Assembly (NCBI GenBank): GCA_003707065.3
Contig: PPXM03000005.1
Location: 414,501 to 478,500 of the forward strand
DNA: 64,000 bases
Origin: Trigonopsis variabilis
Taxonomy: Eukaryota; Ascomycota; Trigonopsidomycetes; Trigonopsidales; Trigonopsidaceae
Direction: 5' to 3'
Under the pieces are notes generated by a model that was not told the DNA's origin, did no database searches, and saw only the letters and a list, made by a program, of their open reading frames with translations. Below are positions 40,834 through 50,489 of the stretch, piece by piece. The position numbers and the translations under genes were made by a program. Position 1 is the stretch's first letter. The number at the start of each line of letters is the position of its first letter.

Positions 40834-41883
40834 ATGCCAAAGATCGTGATTATTGGTTCTGGGGTCATTGGAATGACATGTGCGGACTATCTGTCGTCAA
40901 GTTTCGATGACATTACAGTGATCGCCCGCAATCTTCCTGGCGATTTCTCCACTGAATGGGCCAGTCCTTGGGCTGGTGCCATGCTTCATGCTATGCCTAC
41001 CACCGACGAGGCGGATAAGGATCTTCAAAAAGAAGCAGTCCGCCGGTATTTCAAGATTGCCCAGTCTGATCCAGCATCGGGGGTCCAGATCGTCCGGTTA
41101 TTTGATTATCTCGATGAAGTGTCTTGGAAAGGTAAGGATGCTTTCTGGGCTGCTGAAGCCTATCCTAATGTCCGAGAATTAGATAATGAAGAGCTGCCTC
41201 CTGGTGCTACTCTTGGCTACTCTTATTCTTCGGTTTCTATCAATTGCTCGGTGTTCTTGCTGTGGCTCAAAGCAAAGTTGGAAAAGAAGGGAGTTAAATT
41301 TATTCATCGAACCTTGTCCTCAATCTCTGAGGCCGCAAAAGTGGTGGGCAGCGACGACATTATCATTGTCAATGCTACTGGCTTAGGATCAGGCAAACCT
41401 GGACTTGGGTCTAATGCTTCTTTGGCAGAAATTCAAGATCCCAATGTCCTCGGTATTAGGGGCCAGACTGTCTGGATGAAGACCCCTTACAAAGACATGC
41501 ACATGAGAAATGGAAAAGAATACTCTTACTTAATTCCAAGAGCATTCTCAAAGGGTGTCATCATCGGAGGTGTCACTCAACCAAATGACTACTCGACTAA
41601 GCCAGATCCTGCTGTCGACGACGATATCTACACCAGAGTCCGCCGAATGGTTCCTCAAGCTTTCACCTCACCCTACAATGATCAATTGACAGTCCTTAAG
41701 AATGTTGTTGGGTTCCGTCCCGCGAGAACTGGAGGATTCAGAATTGAGGCCGAAAAAATCAGTGACTATCCAGTTATTCATGCCTACGGTTTTGCTGGCA
41801 CCGGGTATATCTACTCCGCTGGCACTGGCAAGAAAGTCGAGGCTTTGGCGAAGCAAATTGCCTCTCCCAAGGCCAAGCTATAA
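40834..41883 (+). CDS. D-amino-acid oxidase, probably peroxisomal
   Basis: FAD enzyme that oxidises D-amino acids to 2-oxo acids, ammonia and H2O2. The product is 349 residues from the ATG at 40834, which begins the dinucleotide-binding motif MPKIVIIGSGVIGMTCADYL; the upstream extension lacks this logic. Other marks: WASPWAGAMLH (FAD contact), VVGFRPARTGGFRIE with the substrate-carboxylate Arg, and the signature HAYGFAGTGYIYSAGTG. The length is normal for the family. The last three residues are AKL, an accepted PTS1 peroxisome signal. It sits at the end of the cluster carrying a permease, aminotransferase, aldolase and two regulators, and 160 bp from the convergent MPS1 gene. Confidence 0.95.
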   Translation: MPKIVIIGSGVIGMTCADYLSSSFDDITVIARNLPGDFSTEWASPWAGAMLHAMPTTDEADKDLQKEAVRRYFKIAQSDPASGVQIVRLFDYLDEVSWKGKDAFWAAEAYPNVRELDNEELPPGATLGYSYSSVSINCSVFLLWLKAKLEKKGVKFIHRTLSSISEAAKVVGSDDIIIVNATGLGSGKPGLGSNASLAEIQDPNVLGIRGQTVWMKTPYKDMHMRNGKEYSYLIPRAFSKGVIIGGVTQPNDYSTKPDPAVDDDIYTRVRRMVPQAFTSPYNDQLTVLKNVVGFRPARTGGFRIEAEKISDYPVIHAYGFAGTGYIYSAGTGKKVEALAKQIASPKAKL

Positions 41884-42043
41884 GTCAGAAAAGAGAAGGC
41901 CCGGTATTACGTATTAGATGCTAGCAATTAGGCTAGCCGATAGATTGGATCTAGTAGAGAGGAAGGTTTAACAGATCAAGACCAACTATAATGTAGGCAT
42001 TTATACAGGATTGCATAATTAACTATCATCTTTCTTGATGGTA

Positions 42044-44077
42044 TTATTGGAAAATAGAGTAAACCATCCCACCGAATTTTTGGACATTCTTTTGAAGCAC
42101 CAACAGGTGCTCACGAGGATCAGCTACATGAGAGAACCATGACTTATTATACACTATGATACACATCCAATCATAAGGCGAGCTTGCTGCACATTTTCTA
42201 TCGTTAGCATTGGTCACTTGATCACTTACCTTGGCTAAAGCTTCTATTTGTCTTGTATTTGGCTGACCTCCCGCTTGAGCAACGGCCTGTGCCAAGATGT
42301 TACTGAGAAGCTGTTTATCTACTGAGGGCGGGGTGAAAAAGGGTCCGTCGAGTAACTGCTGGACAGTCATTCTGTCGGCAGGGGCACGGTATAGACAGCC
42401 TTTGATGGCCTCAATGGCCGAATAAGGCACTATTCGATCTCCCAGACCTCGTTCCGGGTATGTAACCTCCACATTCGAGTCCATAATCGCGAATATTCTT
42501 TGCATACCGGAATATCCAGCGTATGGCGGCCGTCCATATATCATCTGATATATGATACAACCGCAGCTCCAGACATCTGATGGTTGGCCTACTTTCATAC
42601 ACCGCTGTCCCTGGAACCCTTCGAGACCGTGATTTATATCCACCAATGTCTCAGGAGCCATATAGTTTGGCGTTCCAATCTGCTGTTCTCGCCGAATATT
42701 GACCGTATCATCTGGGACCGCATTAGCTATGCCAAAGTCGATGATTTTTAATTGTCCCCGGACTAAAAGGAAATTGGCGGGTTTCAAATCAGAATGAATG
42801 ATACCATGTCGGTGGACGGCTTCGACGCACTTCAACATCTCCGCACCGTAAAACCGAACAAACAGCAGATCTAAGGGATCATTTAATCGATTATTCAGCA
42901 TATGAGCCAAATCAATCTCTCCACATTCCATCACGACGTATACTAGCGACTCTTGAAGTTCATAGTCGATCAACCTGACAACTCTGTCCTCATCCCTTAG
43001 CCGACGCAATAAATCGATTTCCCCTTTGAATCCCGCGATGACTATTGGATCACATTCTGTGAATGTGACTTTTTTAATTGCATATGTCTTGTTTGACCCT
43101 GACTGGACCTTGTATACTTTTGACGACCCTCCGCGGCCAATAAGTTCCAACCGAGCATAATTCCTTCCATTCACAGTTATGTAACTCTTGGAGCGTTTAT
43201 TAGTACCCTTGGGATATGGGACCTCGTCCAAATTACTCATCTTTGGCGGGTCATTTCGTTTATCTTGGTTTGGGCGCACATTGGTCCGTACATTTGGTGA
43301 CATCGGTGTGAGAACGGCTCGAGCATGAGATCTAGCTATAGTAGGTGGATAATCAACATTATAAGCTGACGGGGTATTGGATGATTCTGAATGTGCTTCT
43401 TGAGGAGGCGAAGTAGACCGTCGACTGGGCGATCCAATTCTTTCTATTTGTTCCAACTCATTCGCAAATCGTATTTTGGATTCTCTCGGTATAACTGGAT
43501 CCTCTCCACTCTCCTGGTCTTGCTCCTTTTTATCTAGATCTTCCTTTCCTTCACTTTCCCGTCGCACGGTCCGTTTGGGAGGTCCCAGCCCTCCTGTTCT
43601 ACCAAATCGCTTGACTCGTACGGTACTATTCCTTATGTGCCCGTCTATTTTGGCATGATTGGCGTTTAATGTTGCTCCTGGTGTAATCAGCCCTTGTTCA
43701 ATATATTTAGTTCGATGGCTAGGCGATAAACTGGATCGGGCTCCGTTATTACTGCCTCCGGATACGACAGTGTCTGAATAGCCAACGGATCGTCCAATCG
43801 ATTGTCGTCTTCTTGTCGCTTGGTCCTCTAGCTCGAGCACATCTTGCTCCGAATTCTGAAATGGGTTGTTGGAATTTCCTAATAGCAATTCTCTTGCATA
43901 AGAACTCAGTACAGGGGGTACAAAGATTCCATCTGAACTTGAAACCGTGTCGTCCTCGATTTCAAACGGCATATTCGATACCTCAGGGTCTCCTCCTAGA
44001 ACCCCCTGCATATTGCTTGTCCGAGGAGTGAGAGTTTTGGAGAGATCCAATGCCCCGTCACCAACAAGACTCGCCAT
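42044..44077 (-). CDS. MPS1: Mps1/TTK-type spindle-checkpoint kinase
   Basis: Dual-specificity kinase that acts at kinetochores and in spindle-pole duplication. About 677 residues from ATG 44077. The N-terminal 300 residues are polar and probably disordered. The kinase domain spans about 310-580: LELIGRGGSSKVYKVQSG (Gly loop typical of Mps1), YAIKKVTF (catalytic Lys), GIIHSDLKPANFLLV and KIIDFGIANA (DFG), then IGTPNYMAPETLVD. The 3' end is uncertain. A GTAAGT donor at about 42232 and a branch site GCTAAC suggest a last intron; splicing to GTGCAG would end the protein near 42154, whereas the unspliced frame ends at 42044. The fold is secure, the last 15-60 residues are not. Confidence 0.9.
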   Translation of the reverse strand: MASLVGDGALDLSKTLTPRTSNMQGVLGGDPEVSNMPFEIEDDTVSSSDGIFVPPVLSSYARELLLGNSNNPFQNSEQDVLELEDQATRRRQSIGRSVGYSDTVVSGGSNNGARSSLSPSHRTKYIEQGLITPGATLNANHAKIDGHIRNSTVRVKRFGRTGGLGPPKRTVRRESEGKEDLDKKEQDQESGEDPVIPRESKIRFANELEQIERIGSPSRRSTSPPQEAHSESSNTPSAYNVDYPPTIARSHARAVLTPMSPNVRTNVRPNQDKRNDPPKMSNLDEVPYPKGTNKRSKSYITVNGRNYARLELIGRGGSSKVYKVQSGSNKTYAIKKVTFTECDPIVIAGFKGEIDLLRRLRDEDRVVRLIDYELQESLVYVVMECGEIDLAHMLNNRLNDPLDLLFVRFYGAEMLKCVEAVHRHGIIHSDLKPANFLLVRGQLKIIDFGIANAVPDDTVNIRREQQIGTPNYMAPETLVDINHGLEGFQGQRCMKVGQPSDVWSCGCIIYQMIYGRPPYAGYSGMQRIFAIMDSNVEVTYPERGLGDRIVPYSAIEAIKGCLYRAPADRMTVQQLLDGPFFTPPSVDKQLLSNILAQAVAQAGGQPNTRQIEALAKVSDQVTNANDRKCAASSPYDWMCIIVYNKSWFSHVADPREHLLVLQKNVQKFGGMVYSIFQ

Positions 44078-44826
44078 CAAAGGTTAAATATTCACAGATC
44101 CGTCGAAAGTGAGGTTGGGAGTAAAGGTAAACAAATATCGTTGCCGTGGTGATCATAAATATCGTTACACGACTCTCTCTTTCCTCTGTTAATCACCACA
44201 CTGGAGTAGAAACGACTTTGGATGTACTGAGTGACCTGCGAGTTAGAATGAGAAGGCAAAATAAACGATACTTTTAAAAATGGGCGTTATCCTGTCGCTG
44301 TGCCAGAAAGAGAAGCACAACAACGTACGATCGATGCAAGCCTTTACGAATTTCCTCGGCATTTATGCCATCTAGCCACCACTATTGAAAATTTGTTCTG
44401 ATCAAAAGAAAATATGACATCCATCATAAAGAGATTTAGGCTGGCGTGTTCTTGGTGACGACTAGACCGTGCTCGTTTCAACTGAATCATGATTCCCATC
44501 CAGAACGATCTTAAAAACATTTGATGATCAAACTGATATTATCTCTAAGTGGATTGAATAAGAGAATATCCGTCAAATCATAGTGACGGCCCTAACGCTA
44601 TTTGCCTTTTGTGTCTAGGACTCCGCACGAAGTGACTATTATGATTATCTCTTTCAATATAGTTGTTGATGTGGCCGAAAGAACCACACTCGTATGAGAA
44701 TTACGTAAAGAACCTTTGCGCAGTTTGATTCTATATAGCTATTAGGTTGGGATAGATGTTACATAATAAGTTATGTAAGCTTTGCTCTACGTGTATGTCA
44801 AATTGGGACTTTCAACAACAACCAAA

Positions 44827-44911
44827 TCGGTCATAGTTTAGTGGCTAGAATTTCCGCCTGTCAGACTTTGTCAGCGCGCGGGAGACCCGGGTTCAATTCC
44901 CGGTGACCGAG
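44827..44911 (+). tRNA. tRNA-Asp (GTC anticodon) with a 13-nt intron
   Basis: Cloverleaf checks: the 7-bp acceptor stem TCGGTCA/TGACCGA is perfect, with discriminator G at 44911. The A box is TAGTTTAGTGG and the B box GGGTTCAATTCCC. The anticodon arm is TCCGC-CTGTCAC-GCGGG, with anticodon GTC at 44860-44862. Thirteen extra bases (GACTTTGTCAGCG, 44864-44876) lie one base after the anticodon, the canonical position for a spliced tRNA intron. CCA is not encoded, as expected in eukaryotes. Confidence 0.95.
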
Positions 44912-44920
44912 CATTCTTAA

Positions 44921-44927
44921 TTTTTTT
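44921..44927 (+). terminator. RNA polymerase III T-run after tRNA-Asp
   Basis: Seven T residues beginning 10 nt after the mature tRNA end, followed by further T-rich sequence; the standard Pol III stop signal. Confidence 0.85.
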
Positions 44928-45093
44928 CAGTATATTTTTTTAATACTTCTTTTTTAGAATTCACGATGTGTGGCATCAGCAGACTTCATAGGGGAAGCGG
45001 GCTAAGACAAGACATTTGTGACCACGGTGGTAGTATTTACGGCAAGAAAATGACTTTACATTTGAGCAACCCTAACTAGTAAATTGTGTTTTC

Positions 45094-47209
45094 CTATTCC
45101 AAAAGCACGACATAGTTGGCAGGGAACATATTTCTCTGGCCGTTGTAAGTGCCAGTCCACCAACCTTCGTCAGTGAATTCGATATCCTCGATTATGGCGT
45201 CTTCGGGGAATGAGAGTTCATTTTCTTCTTGAGCTTCGTATGAGTATTGCGCCTGGGCTCTAGCTCCAGTAGACGAAGATGGTGGAGGAGTGTCAGCAGG
45301 AGGGGCAGCAGAAGTAGATTCCCCTCCTTCGATGATTTCCACATAGTTGGCAGGGAACAGGCCTCGCTCACCCTGGCTATTCGTACCTTCCCACCATCCT
45401 TCATCAGCAAACTCGATATCGGTGACAACTTCTCCCTCAACAAGATTGATTTCATTGTCTTCATCTTTCATGTAATCATACTGGACTGTAGCACTTCGAC
45501 CACTGGAGGCCGCAGAAGGAGCAGAAGGAGCAGATGGAGCGGGAGGTGCTCGAGGCTCAGGCTCGAATGCCGGAGCTGGGGGAGCTGGGGGAGCTTCGGG
45601 CTCGGGCTCTGGTTCAAAGGCAGGAGCTGGGGGAGCTGGAGGAGCTTGGGGTTCAGGTTCAAAAGCTGGTGCAGGCGGTGCCGGAGGAACCACGGGTTCA
45701 GGTTCAAACACCGCTGCAGCAGGAGGAGCAGGAGGAACTTCGGGTTGAGAACCAAACCTAGGAGGGAAAGAAGGAGCAGGAGCGAAGTCATCTTCTTCAG
45801 CTTCCCGTTCTTCTTCATCAGCCTCCTGCTCGAACTTGTTAGCCAAGGCCGCCGCAGTAGAAGAGTGTGCGGGAGGGACGAATTTCTCTGCGACTTCCTC
45901 TTGGTCGTGAATAGAAGCCTGCTGAAGACGGTTTCGAATGGACTGAATACCATCTTGCGTGGAATCACCATTTTCCTCATTATCGACTGAAGCATTGACA
46001 GGAGGGGGAGGAGAGTAAGCCGAGGAAGAGACTTTACCATGTTTCTCGGCCCAAAGCTGGGCGGGAGTCTTGCCACCGGAGGAGGCGAAATCTCTGCTAG
46101 CGCCAGAAAGGACACGAGGCTTGGAGGGTTGATAGCCTGTATCAGAAGAACCAGAAGACTCAAACAAGCTCATCCGATCCTTAAATGATACTGGGCCCGA
46201 GCTAGAGTCGTTGTCATCGTCAGAAAACACTCGTCTGCCAGAGCCCTGTGCACGAATGGCAGCAATGTCCACCTTTCCTATCGGTTGATAAGCTCCTTTG
46301 ACGGGTTGATGACCACCTTCAGTGTCCTCTTTTGCTGGTCTCGCTTGAGCGCGCAAAGCAGCAATATCGACTTTGCCAACTGGCTGATACGAGCCTTTAA
46401 CGGGCTCACTTGACGGCGCTTCACTGTGGTCGACTTGAGATGACCGTTGACGTAACTCAGCAACGTCAACTTTACCAATTGGACGATAGGACGATTCAAC
46501 CTTTGATAAAGATGAAGCTCCTGAAGGTTTGTGATCACCCCAAGCAATGTCTTCATCCTCCTCGTGGTTGTTTCTAGATGCCAGAGGAGGTTTCGAACTC
46601 AAAATAGGAGCAGGAGGAGCAGAATCCTCACTCGGGCGATTAATACGTTTAGGAGCCTGTTTAGGGACCGAGATAGAATCAGAATAGCCAGCAGAAGCAG
46701 CCAGTTTAGCCAAGATTGAGTCCAAACTAACATCATCGGCCGTTCGGGCGGTAATTTGGACATGGTAGCCCTTATCGGGTAAGTGACTGACATTTTAAAT
46801 AACTCACCTTCAATATCTTTGAAACTGTAGGGAAGAATATCGTAAAATAGCCTTTGACTCGTTCCGGAACGCCTTCACCGCACTAATAGATTAGTAACTC
46901 TGACCACTGAGCATAGACGGACCCATCCAATCAAAACAAACTTTGATAAATGCGACTTTTCATCGGTGACACGGGCAAAGGCGAATTGAATCCGCCCATC
47001 GTCGAATTCATCGGGAAGATCGGCCAAATCGGCTAGATAGTTAGTACCGGCAAACACAACGCTAGACTAGTCGAAGGGCCCTTACCTCCAGACGCTTGAA
47101 GTTTCAATGCGCTGCCACCAGCAGTTACAAATATAGCCCAGGCCACATCTGGATCACCAGAAATGATTTTGGATCGTATTTCTTCGACTTGGGGAGATGA
47201 TGAAGCCAT
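45094..47209 (-). CDS. ABP1: Actin-binding protein Abp1 (ADF-H plus two SH3; four exons)
   Basis: Cortical actin-patch protein that links actin, Arp2/3 and endocytosis. Exons on the minus strand: 47209-47086, 47032-46923, 46882-46808, 46770-45094; introns of 53, 40 and 37 nt, the first with TACTAAC. The product is 661 residues. The ADF-H domain lies at about 1-135 (LADLPDEFDDGRIQFAFARV, then SKFVLIGWCGEGVPERVKG). Three copies of an Abp1 motif follow (RPIGKVDVAELR, QPVGKVDIAALR, QPIGKVDIAAIR) between about 195 and 277. Then come an acidic/coiled stretch and a PPAPPAPAFEPEP proline repeat. Two SH3 domains end the protein (DEGWWEGTNSQGERGLFPAN and DEGWWTGTYNGQRNMFPANY). The ADF-H exons appear only after splicing. 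Confidence 0.94.
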
Positions 47210-47329
47210 GGGGAAGAAGCACAGTGTGAGTCCTCGGGACCTCAATTGGTAACGCGCAACGTCAGCCCGGGCGCTCTGCTACACAACCACCATTGCCAGA
47301 AGCTCTGCTCGATCTGGGACAATAGAGAA

Positions 47330-48955
47330 ATGTCCAAGAGGAAAAAACCTCCAGGACCGGCTAAGAGTAAAGCAGTACATTTCGAGGAAGATATTGATGA
47401 GAGTGAAGATGAGAAGGTGTCGATTAAGTCCCAGGACACGGGTGATATGTGGATCGATAAGTATGCCCCTCCTCGAACAGAATTAGCTTTACATCCCAAA
47501 AAAAGAAGCCAAGTCCAAGAATGGATGCAAGATGCTAATGATAATCCGACCAAGGTTTGTGTTTTTGGAGAAAATCGTCCATTTTCACTATCAACATGTT
47601 AACTTTAGCGGCTCTTGATCTTATCTGGGCCTAGTGGATGCTCAAAAAGTGCCACTGTATATGAGCTAGCGCGCGTACTATCAATTGACATTCTTCAGTT
47701 CCAAGGGTCTCAAATGTCTTTTAAGGACTCGCTCGATCAGTTCCTCGTCAGTGGTGGCCAGTCAGGACAAGCTCTGAAACCGGTGCCAGTTCTTCAAAAG
47801 CAGGTCCAGACCAATTCAAATACCGTTGATACAAATTGCGCTGGAAGGCTTGATCGGAAGAACAAAATGTTACTGCTGGACGATGTTCCGATTCTGCACG
47901 GAACCAATACGAAGACAACTCTGCAACAGCTGGTTTTGTACCATTTAGAAAGATCCGAACATACCCCTTTAATCATAATAATATCCGAATTCGACTACTT
48001 CGACGGCGAGCTGGACTCTTATACCGCCGAACATATTCTTGGATCGACTATCTTGAACCATCCTAAAACTACGCGAATAAAGTTTAATCCCATAGCTAAA
48101 TCAATTCTGTCAAAGACCCTTCATCAGATAGCTCAAGCAGGTGGGCTTGTTGCTCATCGACTGAGGAAAAAGTCTAGAGTCAAATCTCCAAGGGAACAGG
48201 TGATTGAAAGCTTAAGCTCCAGCCAAGATGTCCGATGGGCAATCAATGCTTTTGAGTTCTGGTCTAGATCTCCTCAACTAGCGGTTAATCTTAATCTTTT
48301 GGCTCCACGGCGACAGACCCTATCATGGTTCCATGCCATCGGGAAGATTGTCCATAACCACCCCTTTTTAGACGATAATGAACACGACCGAGAAGATATA
48401 AATGTTGAAGAGCTCACGGAGGATCAAGATCATCAGACATTCCTGTTAGGATTGCTTGAAAACTACACGGTTAGGACGCCATCTATTAAAACCATGGAGC
48501 TTATCACGGAGAATCTTAGCCAAGCAGAACTGCTGCTTGCTCTGGATTATCCATTCCACCAGAAAACTTCTTATCCTCTTGAAGTTGGCGTCCGAGGGTG
48601 CTTGTACGGTTTACAGTCTGATCTTGGTCTTGCCCGATCGAATTTTGGATCAATCAATTTCCCTAAACAGATCAGTTGTACTAAACAAAAGAACCAAAAT
48701 CTTAAAGACTGGAAACAACAAAAGGCGAGTGATGTTAAATGGAATCGGGTGACAGAGTACGACTATTTCGTCTGTCTTCGTCCTTATCTCGACATTCTCG
48801 AGCCAGTCCAAAAGGCGACAAGCGATCAGCAGCCAGCAATGCATATAAATATCAATAATGACAGACCCCAAAAGACAGACATAACGAAGTCTTCGGCATG
48901 GCTACCATCAGCCCGAGAAGAACCCTTAATTGATGACATAGAAGAGTCCGACTGA
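47330..48955 (+). CDS. RAD17: Rad17/Rad24 checkpoint clamp loader (two exons)
   Basis: Large subunit of the RFC-like complex that loads the 9-1-1 clamp at DNA damage. Exon 1 is 47330-47554 and exon 2 47609-48955; the 54-nt intron ends GTTAACTTTAG. The product is 523 residues. The N-terminal WIDKYAPPRTELALHPKKR block is typical of Rad17. The P-loop LSGPSGCSKSAT lies at residues 80-91 and the Walker B-like KMLLLDDVPIL follows. Residues after about 390 are variable, and the acidic C terminus (IDDIEESD) is typical. The gene is divergent from ABP1 with only about 120 bp between the two ATGs. The protein is at the short end for the family. Confidence 0.92.
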
Positions 48956-49109
48956 AGTTCTATACTCGTAATATAAACTGCATGAGCTCTGAACTACACA
49001 TGACGCATGCTCAAAACACCTTTCCCATATCCACATTATCAAGTACCGCCACCTATTCGTAACACTCTCAACAAGTACCATTATTTTGCATGATTCTCGA
49101 TAAATAACC

Positions 49110-49880
49110 TTATTTCGTAGCATTCTCGAAGAAGTCTGGATCAGCCTCAAGACTCTCTTTGACGATATCTAAACCTCCTTGAAGCTCCCCATTAATATAG
49201 AGTTGAGGGAAAGTAGGCCAGTCAGAAAACTTCTTGAGACCTTGGCGCACCGAGTCGTCTTTGAGAATATCGAAAAATCCAAAGCGGACCTGATGATCTC
49301 TAAGAATCTGGACTAACTGCCTGGAAAAACCACATTGAGGAGCTGATGGAGACCCTTTCATAAACAGCATGATAGGAGCAGCTTTAACTAGCTTGGAGAG
49401 TCGTTCGTTTAACTGCTCTTCGGCCTGCTGAGGACTCGGTGCCACTTGGACAGAGCTTCCCTCAAGATTTCTTTGTTGGCTTTCGTCGCCCAACTGTTTG
49501 CCACTATTTTGACTCAACAGCGACGCTAATTTCTGGGGATCAGCACCGGAAAGCTCTCCAATAATGGTGGAATTTTGGATCAACAGAAAGTAGGGAACCA
49601 TAGACACGTCCATGGCCTCGGAAATATCCGGAAATCGATCGGCATCGACAGCTAAGAAAAGAAATCGAGGATTAGAATCCTCCTTAAATGATTCAGATAA
49701 ACTTGCAAACACTTGATTCATCTGAGAGCATGGTCCCGCCCTGCACGACTGTGTTAGTGCCATCTAAAGAGATCCCACTCACCAGGATGTGAAAAAATTA
49801 ATAGCAATTATTGTATCTCTTGGAACAGATGTCGTAATATCATTAAACTGCTCCTCACTAGTGATTTCCGTCACTGCCAT
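49110..49880 (-). CDS. GRX4: Monothiol glutaredoxin Grx3/Grx4 type (two exons)
   Basis: Cytosolic/nuclear Fe-S-binding glutaredoxin of iron homeostasis. Exon 1 is 49880-49783 and exon 2 49740-49110; the 42-nt intron has CACTAAC near its end. The product is 242 residues. A thioredoxin-like domain comes first with WAGPCSQMN at 33-41 (a single Cys in place of WCGPC, as in Grx3/4). A Gln/Ser-rich linker follows, then the glutaredoxin domain with CGFS at 169-172 in PSAPQCGFSRQLV and DWPTFPQLYINGELQGGLDI. Choosing the acceptor at 49741 restores the Trp of the active site; the nearer AG does not keep frame. TCACGTG lies about 75 bp upstream. Confidence 0.94.
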
Positions 49881-50489
49881 CGTTGATCCTTCTTTTCTAA
49901 ACCTTTTTCTCTTTCGCTTGGGGTCTCGAGTTCCTTGGGTGACAACCATAGTCACGTGCGAAAATGGGCAAACAATTCATTGGTCGGCAATTGCGTATGT
50001 GAAGCTCACTCGGCACATGAGGGCTGTTCGATCGGTCCAAATCGTCTTATCTCCGTTGAACGACCTCGCAGTTTTAGAACATACGTCAGCCATGCGTCAA
50101 AAGTCGGCTGGCTCGGTCTTCACTTCCTCTAGGATCATTGGTAGTGATTCTGTGCTGTCTAACGTATATCTCGGAGAAAACTTACATCGAGGTTTAGCCA
50201 TGTTCTATATCGTTTCCATATGAACATCCTGCTTTGGGATGGTGCCTGCCCGTAGTTATCGGCCATCAGTGAGGCCGATTTAGCTGCCTTTCTTCCTGTC
50301 ACTGTCGAATGTCACAAGCAACTCTTAGAGCCATTAATATGATGCTTACGATAGTAGTTCATTCTTGCAAGCGATTCTATTTTAGCTGCCCTGAAAGGCT
50401 GAGTAGTGTGCCATCAAAAGAGCGTTTGATCGTAAACAGCAAACGTTACACAAACCTTATACTCTGCATGCGAGAGCACAGATTAGTCC
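49881..50489. promoter_or_regulatory. GRX4 promoter and flank
   Basis: 609 bp. TCACGTG at 49952-49958 is 72-78 bp before the GRX4 start. The remainder shows no gene; plus-strand frames here overlap GRX4 exon 1 and lack family motifs. Confidence 0.55.

Larger units (their letters stand above)
44078..45093. other. Intergenic region holding tRNA-Asp
   Basis: 1016 bp between MPS1 and ABP1. Apart from the tRNA gene and its T-run no feature is supported; AT-rich stretches lie after the tRNA. Confidence 0.6.

Noticed and set aside
42029-42240. Alternative MPS1 ending via the acceptor at TCATGTAG
   Set aside because: It gives a Cys/Trp-containing tail unlike the family; kept only as one of several uncertain ends.
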